From assembly GCF_000006985.1 (NCBI RefSeq), contig NC_002932.3, forward strand, positions 2,090,947 through 2,154,946: 64,000 nucleotides of DNA, read 5' to 3'. Origin of the DNA: Chlorobaculum tepidum TLS. Its GTDB lineage: Bacteria > Bacteroidota > Chlorobiia > Chlorobiales > Chlorobiaceae. Shown here piece after piece: positions 1 to 10,262 of the stretch; position 1 is the first letter of the stretch, and the number at the start of each line of letters is the position of its first letter. The position numbers and the translations under genes are program-made. A model generated the notes under the pieces. That model worked only from the letters and a program-made list of their open reading frames with translations, searched no databases and was not told the origin of the DNA.

Positions 1-37
1 CATTGTTTATTTCACAGCTTTCAGACATGATACGGTC

Positions 38-70
38 GTCGGTTAAAGGGGGTCGGTTAAACGATTAACC
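38..70. repeat. Short direct and inverted repeat
   Basis: The decamer GTCGGTTAAA occurs at 38-47 and again at 52-61. The second copy overlaps the inverted repeat GGTTAA-ACGA-TTAACC at 55-70. It lies beyond the 3' end of the minus-strand YacP gene, so it may be an operator for a gene left of the window or a weak hairpin. No function can be assigned from sequence alone. Confidence 0.3.
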
Positions 71-117
71 TCGTAGTATAACAAATTGTCTCAAGATACA
101 GAGGCAGATTATCGCCT

Positions 118-642
118 TCAGCGCTTTCTGGCGAAGAGGCCAAGCCAGTAATCGACCTCCTTGTCGGAGAGCAGCCCCGAAGCGTTTTTGTTCATCTTTA
201 CGCCGGACTGTTGTCCTTTTCGCCGCCCGTCTTTATCGATGGCAATGCCCATCGCCGCCAGCTCATCGATAAAGGTTTCCGAATCGACGCACTTTGCGCC
301 ATACGCTTTCGAGTAGCGCTGGATTTCACGGTCGGAGCTGACGACAAACGTCATGGTGGCGCGTACGCCCAGCGAACGGACATGATCAATAATCCACCGG
401 TCAGCGGATTTGACGGTGCCGCTAAAGGTAACATCGACGGCTCCGGTCAAGGTCAACGGTTTCGGCCCGCTGCCTCCGTCGTATACCAGGATGACATGAC
501 GCCGGGCTTTCTGCCGGTACCGGGCAAGCATCGCTTCGAGCCGTTCCCGCAGATCAGCCATAGAGGCTCCAGGCCCGGCTTTTCCAAGCTTGTGAATCAG
601 ATTGTATCCGTCAACGACGGTCTCCCGGTAGGTGGAGGACAT
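118..642 (-). CDS. YacP-like NYN domain ribonuclease
   Basis: This is a protein of about 174 aa of the YacP/DUF901 family, PIN-like NYN-domain proteins regarded as RNA-cleaving metal-dependent nucleases. The N-terminal VDGYNLIHK motif carries the first acidic residue. Further acidic residues follow in VYDGG near residue 57, in SADRWIIDHV near 85 and in SSDREIQ near 106, the usual spacing for the family's metal site. The C-terminus is basic and polar. The start at 642 (MSSTYRE) is preferred because GAAAGG lies about six bases upstream; the in-frame ATG six bases earlier would sit directly on that site. The gene is monocistronic. Nuclease activity is inferred from the family. Confidence 0.8.
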   Translation of the reverse strand: MSSTYRETVVDGYNLIHKLGKAGPGASMADLRERLEAMLARYRQKARRHVILVYDGGSGPKPLTLTGAVDVTFSGTVKSADRWIIDHVRSLGVRATMTFVVSSDREIQRYSKAYGAKCVDSETFIDELAAMGIAIDKDGRRKGQQSGVKMNKNASGLLSDKEVDYWLGLFARKR

Positions 643-841
643 GATCATCCTTTCGATGCTTTTTGCTCTCCGAAAACAGAAAATATCGCCTCCTGCTGAC
701 AGGCATGATAAGTCGAAAAATGCAATCAGCCCGCGAAGCTCCAGGGAAAAACGCCATAAAACGGCTTACACAACATGTTCTGTCGGATTATCTCAATAAC
801 AAAAAAGAAAACAGTGCATGATCGATGCAAACGCAAGCTCT

Positions 842-1180
842 TCATGCTGTTAAGCATTCACTCTTCAGGCAAGAGTACAACATCTCCAGCGACGGTTTCC
901 CGGCATCAGGGATCAACCCTATTGATCCTTGTGAGGCATTCCGCTCCGTTTGGATGCTCGCACTCGATTCCGGGGTCAGCTTCCGGAGATCGACCATCCT
1001 TTCAAGCTCTCGTGCCAAGAGGGAAAAAGATGAGATATCGCTCGCACTCACAGCAGTAACCCTTGATCTGCCAGCAGAACGGAGAGGTGACAACCAGATG
1101 CACGGAGCGATCCGGCAGGAGGTTCATCTGGCGGCTGTCGCCGTGAATGATGGTGTGCGTCGTCTTCAATGGTCGATTTT
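842..1180 (-). pseudogene. Remnant of a DNA (N4/N6) methyltransferase
   Basis: Minus-strand translation from about 1172 to 1060 gives the catalytic N-terminus of an amino-DNA methyltransferase: a THTIIHGDSRQMNLLPD segment followed by VHLVVTSPFCW. The intact family has GDSR..M..(L/I)PD..V.LVVTSPPYW, so the SAM-site-proximal block and a damaged motif IV (SPPYW read as SPFCW) can both be seen. The frame ends about 20 codons later and nothing of the remaining roughly 250 residues follows. A second open frame on the same strand (842-1093) continues with a sequence I do not recognise. I read this as a relic of a lost restriction-modification system. Confidence 0.55.
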
Positions 1181-1233
1181 CTATTGCTCTTCAGGCGCTG
1201 TCTCCCGAAAGTAAAAAGAAAATGGAGGATCGC

Positions 1234-1368
1234 ATGATGAAAATGCGGGGGTGCTCGGACGACGCGGCATCACTCGACCCTGAGACTGCCGGAAACGTCA
1301 GGCTCGGGATAATCGACCGAATCAGGCCTGCTGACGGTTCCGCCCGGATCGACTTCGTCGGAGCGTGA
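1234..1368 (+). CDS. Possible small ORF, unrecognised (44 aa)
   Basis: A short open frame starts MMKMRGCSDD and ends IDFVGA. A good GGAGG ribosome-binding site lies about six bases before the ATG. The frame is open upstream as well, with KKKMEDR-like coding character, so it could be a fragment of a longer lost gene. No domain is recognisable. It lies in decayed DNA next to the methyltransferase remnant, which lowers confidence that it is expressed. Confidence 0.25.
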   Translation: MMKMRGCSDDAASLDPETAGNVRLGIIDRIRPADGSARIDFVGA

Positions 1369-1771
1369 GGAGAGACCTGGGCGTTCCGGCCCTCCCCTTT
1401 CGCTCTTGCCATCCGGCTTTTTGCGTGAAGCCTTGAGATGGCACCGGAAAAAAACGGTGAATCCTCTGCTCCTTTCATAACACTACACTATCTTTTTTTG
1501 AACAAGGTTAAAAACCTATAGTCCCGAAAACCGTCGATATCCCGCGGGCCACGGCTCCATCCGCATTGCGCAAGAACCGGAGACAATACCTCCCGGCGGG
1601 ATCGATCCTAACGTCTCGAGGCATCTGAAAACTGGCCACGAACTCCATTTCTCAGGAAAAAATCGGTCATGGAGAATTTTTTCGTACTGAGAGTCTTATT
1701 TTCAGGTATGGTGACCTCGGATTCCTCCAAGGTCAATCCATGGCTTCACATAACCAACCACACACACCGCC

Positions 1772-1984
1772 ATGAGTGCTCACATCTATAAGAAACTCGA
1801 AATCGTCGGTTCCTCTGCCACCAGCATCGAAGAGGCTGTAAACAACGCCGTTGCCAAAGCCGCTGAAACCATCAGGAACATCCGCTGGGTCGAGCTGGTC
1901 GAAACCCGCTGCCACGTCGAAAACCAGAAAATCGCCTACTGGCAGGTCACCTGCAAAATCGGTTTCACCCTCGACGAAAACTGA
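1772..1984 (+). CDS. Dodecin family flavin-binding protein
   Basis: This is a complete dodecin of 70 aa, matching the family's usual 65-75 aa. Dodecins form hollow dodecamers that store or buffer flavins (FMN/riboflavin) in the cytoplasm. The sequence shows the beta-alpha-beta-beta layout: KKLEIVGSS, a helix with SIEEAVNNAVAKA, then RWVELVETRC and YWQVTCKIGF. The Trp in RWVEL corresponds to the flavin-stacking residue. The gene stands alone, with a strong hairpin terminator about 30 bases after the stop. The physiological ligand is inferred from the family. Confidence 0.93.
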   Translation: MSAHIYKKLEIVGSSATSIEEAVNNAVAKAAETIRNIRWVELVETRCHVENQKIAYWQVTCKIGFTLDEN

Positions 1985-2015
1985 TCCGCGCAAAGGAATT
2001 ACACTACATGTAAAG

Positions 2016-2055
2016 AGAGACTGCCGCGGCGTCATTGCCAAGGCAGTCTTTCTGC
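2016..2055 (+). terminator. Terminator after the dodecin gene
   Basis: AGACTGCC (2018-2025) pairs with GGCAGTCT (2042-2049) around a 16-base loop and is followed by a short T-rich run. It lies about 30 bases downstream of the dodecin stop. Confidence 0.6.
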
Positions 2056-2140
2056 GTTTATACCATCATCACACAAGGCTTAACATTCTCTACTGAGAGG
2101 GAGACTCCCCCCTCGTTCTATTTTACCGATCAACATCTCC

Positions 2141-3538
2141 TCACAGCCTGTGCGTGAGATTGAGAGCCCAGTTGGTCTGGCTGTGGGAGATCACGGTCTG
2201 GTCGCCGTTGGTGGCCGTGACTTTGGGCGCCCAGCTGAATGCGGCAGAGACGCTTGTGGCGTCGTTCACGCGATAGCCGAAGCCGCAGGTGTAGTGGTTT
2301 TTCGTAATCGCCGGGAAAAGCGGATTGAGGTTGCTGTCGGGCACCGGGTTGGTCGAGAAGCTGGCACCCGCGCGCAGGGCGAGCTTGTCGGTGGCCTTGT
2401 ACTGCACGCCGAGCGACCAGACCGTCTGATCTTTCCACTTCTGATCCATCGTAACGTCGAGATTCTGCCCGGCAAACGGAGCGGGATTCGAGCCGTCGGC
2501 GATAAAGCTCATCTGGAATTTGTCCATGACGCTTGACCAGTCAATGTATTTCACATCGCCGGCGATCATCCATTTGTCCGAGGGATTGAGTGCTATTCCG
2601 GCAGCGAAAGTCGCTGGCCACTCGAAGTTACGCACCTTGATTTTACCGGTCACTGACTGCTCACCAAAATCTCCGGCAAACGAAAGGGTTGCCTTGTCGG
2701 TTTCGAGATCGGCAAGCTTGGTCTGGGTGTGACAGCTCGCGCCGACGGACACGACTTTGCTGAACTGGTGGGTGAAGCCGAACTTCAGGCCGGTGCCGAA
2801 TCCCACCGCTTTTCCGATGAAAGGATTGTGGTTCGAGAAGTCGAACCGGGCGTAATTGATGTCGGCACCGCTCTCGATAATGGCTCCCAGCGAGCTTGCC
2901 ATAGAACCACTGATGGAACCTCCGTTACCGGCCATCATGCCGGCTAGGTGCTGCCCATCCATGTCCATCTGCAAATCCATGCTGGCGATCACGACGTCGA
3001 ACGATGCGCCGAGGGTGGTCTGGTCGGTCAGGTGATAGGCCACCGGAAACATGATGCGTCCGACACCGACCTCGCTCCGGATGTCCTTGCCGCTCATTGA
3101 AACACCAGCAGCGCCCTTCAGCGATGTCCCCATAGAGAACAGCGGAGAATCGTCGCCGTAATCGGTGCCCATGCCGCCCTGGGCGAGCATGGCGACGCCA
3201 TAGCTGAACCGGCCATCGCGGCGCATATAGGACATCGAGGGCATGAAGAACGAGGTCGCGTCCGATTTGTCGCTCGCACCGCCGTTCTCCAGCTTGATGT
3301 TCGGATGCAGACCCCGGATGCCGAAGCCGATCTCAGACTCCCCCTCTTTCATGAAGCCGAGAGTTGCCGGGTTGTTCATGACGGCGGAGTTGCCCGTATC
3401 GTAGGCTGAGCCGGTGCCGCCCATGGCCATCGATTTGGCGCCATACCCTTCGAGGTTCATGCCATTGGTGGCGAACGCAGGGGTGGCGCCGAGCAGCACG
3501 AGAAGGGCCACAACCGAACATGCGGTTTTTCGAATCAT
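2141..3538 (-). CDS. FadL/OmpP1/TodX-family outer membrane transporter
   Basis: This 465-aa outer membrane beta-barrel belongs to the FadL family, which takes up hydrophobic molecules such as long-chain fatty acids. A signal peptide of about 23 residues ends ATPAFA. It is followed by the family hallmark: N-terminal ATNGMNLEGYGAKSMAMGG, then SAYDTGNSAVMNNPA, the plug/hatch segment. The rest shows alternating beta-strand composition and ends in a C-terminal strand closing on an aromatic-poor HRL. The gene is monocistronic. The substrate is unknown; import of lipids or other apolar compounds is the family expectation. Confidence 0.88.
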   Translation of the reverse strand: MIRKTACSVVALLVLLGATPAFATNGMNLEGYGAKSMAMGGTGSAYDTGNSAVMNNPATLGFMKEGESEIGFGIRGLHPNIKLENGGASDKSDATSFFMPSMSYMRRDGRFSYGVAMLAQGGMGTDYGDDSPLFSMGTSLKGAAGVSMSGKDIRSEVGVGRIMFPVAYHLTDQTTLGASFDVVIASMDLQMDMDGQHLAGMMAGNGGSISGSMASSLGAIIESGADINYARFDFSNHNPFIGKAVGFGTGLKFGFTHQFSKVVSVGASCHTQTKLADLETDKATLSFAGDFGEQSVTGKIKVRNFEWPATFAAGIALNPSDKWMIAGDVKYIDWSSVMDKFQMSFIADGSNPAPFAGQNLDVTMDQKWKDQTVWSLGVQYKATDKLALRAGASFSTNPVPDSNLNPLFPAITKNHYTCGFGYRVNDATSVSAAFSWAPKVTATNGDQTVISHSQTNWALNLTHRL

Positions 3539-4002
3539 GATGTCAGTGAGTTGAATGTTAGATGCTTGCGGCCAGCTCCATATCTATGGAAAACCTTGAA
3601 GGATACGAGGGATAGCCGGGTTGATTATATCCGGAGTACGGTTCACTCCGGGACACCTGTCTGGTGCACCACGATTCAGCGAACCGTGATGCGCATGATG
3701 GTCATTTCGCGACCTGGCCGAAAACGCCAACGTCTGCTAATGCGTGAAAAACTGCATGACCGGTTTTGCACCGGCTTCAACGAAAAACGTAACAACCTGT
3801 TCAGCGAAGCAAGGCTGACCGGACGGCCAGCGCATTCCGTTTTCCTGCTCGCCCAAAGCATGCCTGATGAGAAAAAAGTGCAGGGGTAAATGAAAAACGG
3901 CAAAAATTCAAACCTCAATTAATATAATTATATAACTGAATAAAGATATGGTAATATTAACAATTGTGCAACACCTGACGATAAATAGGGTCGAAATCCA
4001 AT
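3539..4002. other. Intergenic region without recognisable gene
   Basis: Short open frames exist on both strands (for example 3551-3889 on plus and 3676-3918 on minus) but show no domain and overlap each other. The stretch holds the fadL-like gene's upstream region on the left and ends in the pckG terminator on the right. Confidence 0.45.
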
Positions 4003-4030
4003 AAAAAAAGCGGGCATCGCTGCCCGCTTT
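4003..4030 (-). terminator. Rho-independent terminator of pckG
   Basis: Read on the minus strand, AGCGGGC and GCCCGCT form a 7-bp GC-rich stem with a six-base loop, followed at once by a run of seven T. It lies about 30 bases beyond the pckG stop. Confidence 0.85.
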
Positions 4031-4058
4031 CGGAGTGTCTGTGAAACTGCGCCAATCC

Positions 4059-5924
4059 TCAGTGCTCGGCCGTATAGCGCTCGGGGGCCAGCTCCCAGTG
4101 CTCGGGAGACCTCCAGAGCGTCGAAAGCATCAGCTCGCGGATGTGCGTGAACTCTTTCGGGAGCCTGTCGTAAAGCTTTTCAAGCAGCTCTTCGTGCGAG
4201 AACAGCTCCTGCTTCCACGCTTCGCGATCCACCGACATGAGCGTTGAAAATTTGTCTCTGGTGAATCCATCCAGACCCCGCCAGTCGAGCGATTCATACC
4301 TCGGCATCCAGCCGAGCGGGCTTTCCACCGCAGCGGCGCGGCCATGCACCCGACCAATAATCCACTTCAGCACGCGCATGTTCTCGCCGAATCCGGGCCA
4401 AAGGAACTTGCCGTTTTCATCCTTGCGGAACCAGTTGACGCCGAAAATTCTCGGCGGATCGGTAAGCGTGCGGCCAACGTGCAGCCAGTGGTTGAAGTAG
4501 TCACCCATGTGGTAGCCACAGAAAGGCAGCATGGCGAAAGGATCGCGGCGCACGTCGCCGATCTTGCCTGCGGCGGCAGCGGTCTTCTCCGAACCCATCG
4601 TGGCGGCAAGATAGACGCCGTAGTACCAGTTGGCCGACTGGTAGACCAGCGGAATGGTATCGCCACGCCGTCCACCGAAAATGAAGGCTGAAATCGGCAC
4701 GCCGTCCGGGTTTTCCCAGTTCTCGTCGATAACCGGGCACTGATGGGCCGGAGCCGTGAAGCGGGCGTTCGGATGGGCGGCAGGACGTTCGCACCCCGGT
4801 ACCCAGGGCTTGCCCTGCCAATCGATGAGGAAGTCCGGTGGCGTGTCGGTCATCCCCTCCCACCAGACGTCGCCATCGGGCGTCAGCGCCACGTTGGTGA
4901 AGATGCAGTTGGCGTGAAGGGTGGCCATCGCGTTGGGGTTGCTCTTCTCCGAGGTGCCCGGCGCGACGCCGAAAAAGCCGTACTCGGGGTTGATGGCGTA
5001 GAGGCGACCATCCTTGCCCTGCTTGATCCAGGCGATGTCGTCGCCAACGGTGGTGATTTTCCACCCCTCCATTTCGCCCGGCGGAATCATCATGGCGAAG
5101 TTGGTTTTGCCGCAGGCGCTCGGGAAGGCCGCCGCGACGTAATCTTTTTCGCCCTCCGGCGACTCGACGCCGAGAATGAGCATGTGCTCGGCGAGCCACC
5201 CCTCGTCGCGCGCCATCGAGGAGGCAATGCGCAGGGCGAAGCACTTCTTGCCGAGCAGTGCGTTGCCGCCGTAGCCGCTGCCGTAGGAGACGATGGAGCG
5301 CTCCTCCGGGAAGTGGACGATGTACTTGGTGTCGTTGCAGGGCCACGGCACATCCTGCTGACCGGGTTCGAGCGGCGCGCCGACCGAGTGCAGGCACGGC
5401 ACGAACTCGGCCTCCTCGTCGAGCAGGTCGAGCACCGCGCGGCCCATGCGGGTCATGATGCGCATGTTGGTGACAACGTAGGGCGAGTCGGTGATCTCGA
5501 CGCCGATGTGCGCGATGTGCGAGCCGAGCGGCCCCATGCTAAAGGGAATGATATACATGGTGCGCCCCTTCATGCACCCGGCAAGGAGCTTGTTCAAGGT
5601 CGCCTTCATCTCTTTTGGCGCGACCCAGTTGTTGGTCGGTCCGGCGTCCTGGCGGCGGATGCTGCAAATGAAGGTGCGATCTTCCACCCTGGCCACGTCG
5701 CTCGGATCGGAACGGCAGAGGTAGCTGTTGGGACGCTTCTGTTCGGAGAGCTTGATGAAGGTGCCGCTTGCGACCATTTCGTTGCACAGGCGGTCGTACT
5801 CCTCGACGGACCCGTCACACCAGCAGACCGAATCGGGCTGGCACAGTTCGGCGGTCTCCCTGACCCACTGGAGAAGTTTCAGGTTTCTGACGGAGTCCGG
5901 AGCATTGATCGGGATCGGTTCCAT
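4059..5924 (-). CDS. pckG: Phosphoenolpyruvate carboxykinase (GTP)
   Basis: This cytoplasmic enzyme of 621 aa interconverts oxaloacetate + GTP and PEP + GDP + CO2. In an organism using the reductive TCA cycle it can link oxaloacetate and PEP for gluconeogenesis or anaplerosis. The full length fits the GTP class (about 600-620 aa), not the shorter ATP class. The kinase-1a P-loop FPSACGKTN is near residue 270, with Cys at the position typical of GTP enzymes. [20 protein letters not shown] and the [14 protein letters not shown] guanine/metal region are all visible. It is transcribed away from atpD. TlpA lies 141 bases upstream on the same strand, so co-transcription is possible but unproven. Confidence 0.96.
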   Translation of the reverse strand: MEPIPINAPDSVRNLKLLQWVRETAELCQPDSVCWCDGSVEEYDRLCNEMVASGTFIKLSEQKRPNSYLCRSDPSDVARVEDRTFICSIRRQDAGPTNNWVAPKEMKATLNKLLAGCMKGRTMYIIPFSMGPLGSHIAHIGVEITDSPYVVTNMRIMTRMGRAVLDLLDEEAEFVPCLHSVGAPLEPGQQDVPWPCNDTKYIVHFPEERSIVSYGSGYGGNALLGKKCFALRIASSMARDEGWLAEHMLILGVESPEGEKDYVAAAFPSACGKTNFAMMIPPGEMEGWKITTVGDDIAWIKQGKDGRLYAINPEYGFFGVAPGTSEKSNPNAMATLHANCIFTNVALTPDGDVWWEGMTDTPPDFLIDWQGKPWVPGCERPAAHPNARFTAPAHQCPVIDENWENPDGVPISAFIFGGRRGDTIPLVYQSANWYYGVYLAATMGSEKTAAAAGKIGDVRRDPFAMLPFCGYHMGDYFNHWLHVGRTLTDPPRIFGVNWFRKDENGKFLWPGFGENMRVLKWIIGRVHGRAAAVESPLGWMPRYESLDWRGLDGFTRDKFSTLMSVDREAWKQELFSHEELLEKLYDRLPKEFTHIRELMLSTLWRSPEHWELAPERYTAEH

Positions 5925-6065
5925 AATGAGCTTGGAGATCGCTTGGGGATCGTTTAAAATGTTTGATGCAGAGAAATAGCGTTAAAAAAGCACGCCCCGG
6001 CAGGAAATTCCCCCGAGGCATCGGAAGTCAGCCATGTTGACTCTCTGGTTACACAGAAAGCTGGG

Positions 6066-6602
6066 TCATTTTGTAGCCGCCTTTGCGCCGAGCGCCATTT
6101 TGACGATCCGGTCAAAATCCGCCTTGCTTCTCGGCCCGACGATCACACCAGAAACATTGCCGGAGGCATCGATGACAAACGAGGTCGGAATGCCGGTGAT
6201 GCCGCCGTCAATGTAGCCGTTGAAGGCCCGGATCAGCTCGGGAGTGGCCATCATCACCGGGTAGATGATGCCCTGGGTTTTCATGTAATTCTTCACATTC
6301 GGAAGCTGCTCGTTGACCGCAATGCCGACAAAGGTAAAGCCTCTGGAGGCCCAGGTTTTCTGCACCTGCACCATATCGGGAATCTCCGACCGGCAGGGCG
6401 GGCACCAGGTGGCGAAGAAGTTGACAATGTAGGCCTTGCCCTTGAGGGAGGCCGAGGAGAAGGGTTTGCCGTCAACGGTCACTCCGGAAAAGGAGGGGGC
6501 GGGTGTCGGTCTGGCGTCAGCCTGCGCGCTGAAGGCCAGTGAGAGCGAAAAAACCATGAGTGCAGCCACGAAGGGGGCGAAGGGGGACGCGAGTCTTTTC
6601 AT
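6066..6602 (-). CDS. TlpA/ResA-like periplasmic thiol-disulfide oxidoreductase
   Basis: This 178-aa protein has an N-terminal signal or anchor segment of about 30 residues ending SAQADARP, followed by a thioredoxin fold of the AhpC/TSA-Redoxin type. The active site WCPPC lies near residue 77 (FFATWCPPCRSEIPDM). The cis-proline region is TGIPTSFVID near residue 140. Such proteins reduce periplasmic disulfides, often for cytochrome c maturation, which fits a cell with the triheme DsrJ. No ccm/ccs genes are adjacent, so the partner is unknown. Confidence 0.88.
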   Translation of the reverse strand: MKRLASPFAPFVAALMVFSLSLAFSAQADARPTPAPSFSGVTVDGKPFSSASLKGKAYIVNFFATWCPPCRSEIPDMVQVQKTWASRGFTFVGIAVNEQLPNVKNYMKTQGIIYPVMMATPELIRAFNGYIDGGITGIPTSFVIDASGNVSGVIVGPRSKADFDRIVKMALGAKAATK

Positions 6603-6722
6603 AACATTTCTTTTGATTATTATGGTAATCTAGTCCGAATCAATGTTCGTCAGCGACAAATAGTTCTAAACTTCAATATAGGAATCCCAGGCTTTTCCTC
6701 TTGGCGCAACCCTGATATTTCT

Positions 6723-6751
6723 TTGCGTTTTGAGAACAAATAAGCTATATT
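6723..6751 (+). promoter_or_regulatory. Sigma70-like promoter for tRNA-Thr
   Basis: TTGCGT (6723-6728) and TATATT (6746-6751) are separated by exactly 17 bases. The predicted transcription start is near 6758, about 38 bases before the tRNA. This is prediction from consensus only. Confidence 0.45.
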
Positions 6752-6795
6752 TCGTCTCGATTTTTCTGCCCGCAGGGCAGGAAGCGCCGTATCAA

Positions 6796-6868
6796 GCCAC
6801 CTTAGCTCAGTTGGTAGAGCAACTGTTTCGTAAATAGTAGGTCGTGGGTTCAAGTCCCTCAGGTGGCT
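6796..6868 (+). tRNA. tRNA-Thr (anticodon CGT)
   Basis: A complete 73-base cloverleaf can be folded. The acceptor GCCACCT pairs with AGGTGGC and is followed by the discriminator T. The D arm is GCTC..GAGC. The anticodon arm ACTGT/ATAGT carries the loop TTCGTAA, giving anticodon CGT for codon ACG. The T arm GTGGG-TTCAAGT-CCCTC has one T-T mismatch. CCA is not encoded. The gene lies 109 bases upstream of atpD on the same strand. Confidence 0.95.
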
Positions 6869-6929
6869 CGCTTATGCCGAGAACCCGAGCCGAGTAACCG
6901 GAACAGAGCCTGAAAAGGGAGTCTCGTGA

Positions 6930-8366
<1,437 letters not shown>

Positions 8367-8381
8367 ACCAACGGCAAAGAC

Positions 8382-8648
8382 ATGGCAAGTTCAGACAAAG
8401 CCTTTACACTCGATATCGTCACGCCCCAGAAGCTCTTCTTTTCGGGAGAGATCAACAGCGTCATCGCTCCGGGTCTGAACGGTTTGTTCCAGGTTCTCAA
8501 AGGGCACGCTCCGCTGCTTGCCGCTTTGAAAAGCGGGAAAGTGCGCCTGTCGCTTTCCGACCGTTCCGAGGACACGTTCCAGATCGCCGGCGGATTCTTT
8601 GAAGTCAGCGGCAACAAGGCAATTTTGCTGACCGAAGAGGTCTCCTGA
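8382..8648 (+). CDS. atpC: ATP synthase F1 subunit epsilon (short form)
   Basis: The epsilon subunit here has only 88 aa. It contains the N-terminal beta-sandwich: [27 protein letters not shown], then [14 protein letters not shown] and the strand [22 protein letters not shown]. The C-terminal two-helix domain that inhibits ATP hydrolysis in enterobacterial epsilon (about 135 aa) is absent. It lies 15 bases after atpD and ends at a strong terminator. The short form appears typical of green sulfur bacteria as far as I recall. Confidence 0.95.
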   Translation: MASSDKAFTLDIVTPQKLFFSGEINSVIAPGLNGLFQVLKGHAPLLAALKSGKVRLSLSDRSEDTFQIAGGFFEVSGNKAILLTEEVS

Positions 8649-8673
8649 CTGAAGTCGGCATAACAACATTAAA

Positions 8674-8711
8674 AACATCAGCAGTACTGAAACGTACTGC
8701 TGGTGTTTTTT
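8674..8711 (+). terminator. Rho-independent terminator of atpDC
   Basis: AACATCAGCAGTAC (8674-8687) pairs over 14 bp, including one T-G pair, with GTACTGCTGGTGTT (8694-8707) and is followed by a T run. It begins 25 bases after the atpC stop and its T run ends seven bases before the ATG of the next gene. Confidence 0.9.
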
Positions 8712-8717
8712 GCTTTC

Positions 8718-9665
8718 ATGAACATTCTGATCCCCAAAGCGCTCCGCAGGGGAGAGGTCATCGGCCTGATCTCGCCATCTTCGACCTGCGCCGAGCCGGA
8801 AAAAATCGAACGGGCCGTCACCTACCTTGAGCGCTGTGGCTACAAGGTCAAGACCTCGCTGTACCTGAACCGCTCAGAGCACGACCCCGCGCATACCGAC
8901 CGGTACAAGCTTCACGATCTTCACCAGATGTTCGCAGATCGTGAAGTACGGGCTATTTTCTGCCTCCGGGGCGGTGCCGGAGCGACACGTCTGCTTGACC
9001 GTATTGACTACGGACTGATTGCGGCCAATCCGAAAATCCTTGTCGGCTATTCCGATATCACGGCACTTTCTCTGGCCGTGTTCAGGAAAACCGGCCTCGT
9101 CAACTTTTCCGGCCCCATGGCCGCCACGGAGCTTTTGGCGCCCAGCAGCTACACCGAAGAACATTTCTGGGGAATGCTGACCGATCCGGGTTATTCGAAG
9201 CACCTCACCAATTTCAGCGAACACCCGATCAGTTGCATCAGACCAGGAGCCGTCACCGGCAGGCTTGTTGGAGGCAATCTCTCGGTGCTCTCCTCGCTGG
9301 TCGGCACGCCGTACCTGCCCTCGTTCAGCGGCGCGCTGCTCTTCACCGAAGATGTCAACGAACCGGCCTACCGCATCGACCGGATGCTCTCGCACCTCTT
9401 CAACGCCGGTCTGGCGCAGAAGTGCCGGGGCCTGATGTTCGGCCAGTTCAGCAAAAATCCCGCCGACGAAAACCGCGATTACCGCTTCGACAAGATGTTT
9501 ACCTATTACGCAAACCGGATGCACGACGGCGTGCCGGTGATGACCGGCCTCTCCTATGGCCACATCCGGGAGCTGATGACCCTGCCCGTTGGCGCCCGAT
9601 GCCGTCTGGAAATCTCACCGGAGCGATTCGCATTCGGGGCTGTGGATGCGCCCGTCTCACGCTGA
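8718..9665 (+). CDS. ldcA: Muramoyltetrapeptide (LD-) carboxypeptidase
   Basis: This peptidase of family S66 (315 aa) removes the terminal D-Ala from murein tetrapeptides during cell-wall recycling. The sequence shows GLISPSS at the N-terminus, FCLRGGAGATRLLDRIDY, the nucleophile region VGYSDITAL (Ser near residue 116), FTEDVNEPAYRIDRML with the catalytic Glu, and SYGHIRELMTLPVG with the catalytic His. All members of the Ser-Glu-His triad are therefore present. A longer frame opens at GTG 8703 inside the atpC terminator; the ATG at 8718 is preferred. No signal peptide is visible, so action is probably cytoplasmic. Confidence 0.9.
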   Translation: MNILIPKALRRGEVIGLISPSSTCAEPEKIERAVTYLERCGYKVKTSLYLNRSEHDPAHTDRYKLHDLHQMFADREVRAIFCLRGGAGATRLLDRIDYGLIAANPKILVGYSDITALSLAVFRKTGLVNFSGPMAATELLAPSSYTEEHFWGMLTDPGYSKHLTNFSEHPISCIRPGAVTGRLVGGNLSVLSSLVGTPYLPSFSGALLFTEDVNEPAYRIDRMLSHLFNAGLAQKCRGLMFGQFSKNPADENRDYRFDKMFTYYANRMHDGVPVMTGLSYGHIRELMTLPVGARCRLEISPERFAFGAVDAPVSR

Positions 9666-9738
9666 AACCGGGCTTGCTGAAAAGCCTGCTGCACTATAAA
9701 TTACCATTTACTTTTCAGGCAAACCGATACCCGTCATC

Positions 9739-10038
9739 ATGATCCGGTTGACCGCAAGCAACAATCCCGATACCAGAACAGAAGAACTGATCGCCGACGT
9801 CGATACCCTCGACGCTTGGCGCGTGGTGCTCTTCAACGACGACGATCACACCTTTGACGAAGTGATCTTTCAGATCATCAAGGCCGTACGCTGCACGAGG
9901 TCTATCGCTGAAAAACACACATGGGAGGTGCATACCAGAGGCCGCGCGATCGTCTATGCCGGAGAGATGTCCAACTGCATCCGCGTCAGCGCCATCCTCG
10001 AAGAGATCGCCCTGAAAACAGAAATCCAGACGGGTTGA
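9739..10038 (+). CDS. clpS: ATP-dependent Clp protease adaptor ClpS
   Basis: This adaptor of 99 aa delivers N-degron substrates to ClpAP/ClpCP. The N-terminal extension is flexible. The core begins with the family signature [17 protein letters not shown] (residues about 28-44), containing the N-end residue-binding Asn-Asp. It continues with [19 protein letters not shown], the conserved His/Gly block, and a last helix. The gene stands 73 bases after ldcA. No clpA or clpC gene is adjacent. Confidence 0.94.
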   Translation: MIRLTASNNPDTRTEELIADVDTLDAWRVVLFNDDDHTFDEVIFQIIKAVRCTRSIAEKHTWEVHTRGRAIVYAGEMSNCIRVSAILEEIALKTEIQTG

Positions 10039-10207
10039 CACGCCCGTGTCTTGAGCTGCGGAGTCATAGCTCCCTGCCTTTTTTCAAGCCCCGTCCCCTG
10101 TTTATCATCCACAGTTCGGCACCTCTATCCGACCCCTTGGCTATATCCGGCGTTCACGAAGAACCTCGCAATGTCGCTGCTCTTCATCGCCATGCTGGAA
10201 CGCAGAA

Positions 10208-10236
10208 AACGCCCCGAGTAATTCGGGGCGTTAACG
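10208..10236 (-). terminator. Terminator at the 3' end of the dsr/sirohaem operon
   Basis: AACGCCCCGA (10208-10217) and TCGGGGCGTT (10223-10232) form a perfect 10-bp stem with a five-base loop. Read on the minus strand it is followed by TTTTCT and lies about 30 bases beyond the SUMT/HemD stop. It could act in both directions and also end the clpS transcript. Confidence 0.8.
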
Positions 10237-10262
10237 GTTTGATGACGGCACCTTGACGGACG

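Larger units (their letters stand above)
660..1771. other. Gene-poor stretch, decayed accessory DNA
   Basis: Apart from the methyltransferase remnant and one possible small ORF, these 1.1 kb hold only short overlapping open frames on both strands without recognisable domains. No tRNA, transposase or CRISPR-like repeat was seen. It looks like an old insertion that has lost its genes. Confidence 0.5.

Noticed and set aside
842..1093. C-terminal fragment of a chemotaxis receptor in the second frame of the decayed region
   Set aside because: The VSASDISSFSLLARELERMVDL stretch loosely resembles receptor ends, but there is no hairpin domain and the similarity is too short to support.
4743..5957. 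Long open frame on the plus strand (404 codons)
   Set aside because: It is antisense to pckG, which has all family motifs. The antisense translation is Arg/Gly/His-rich with no domain; it reflects the high GC third-position bias.
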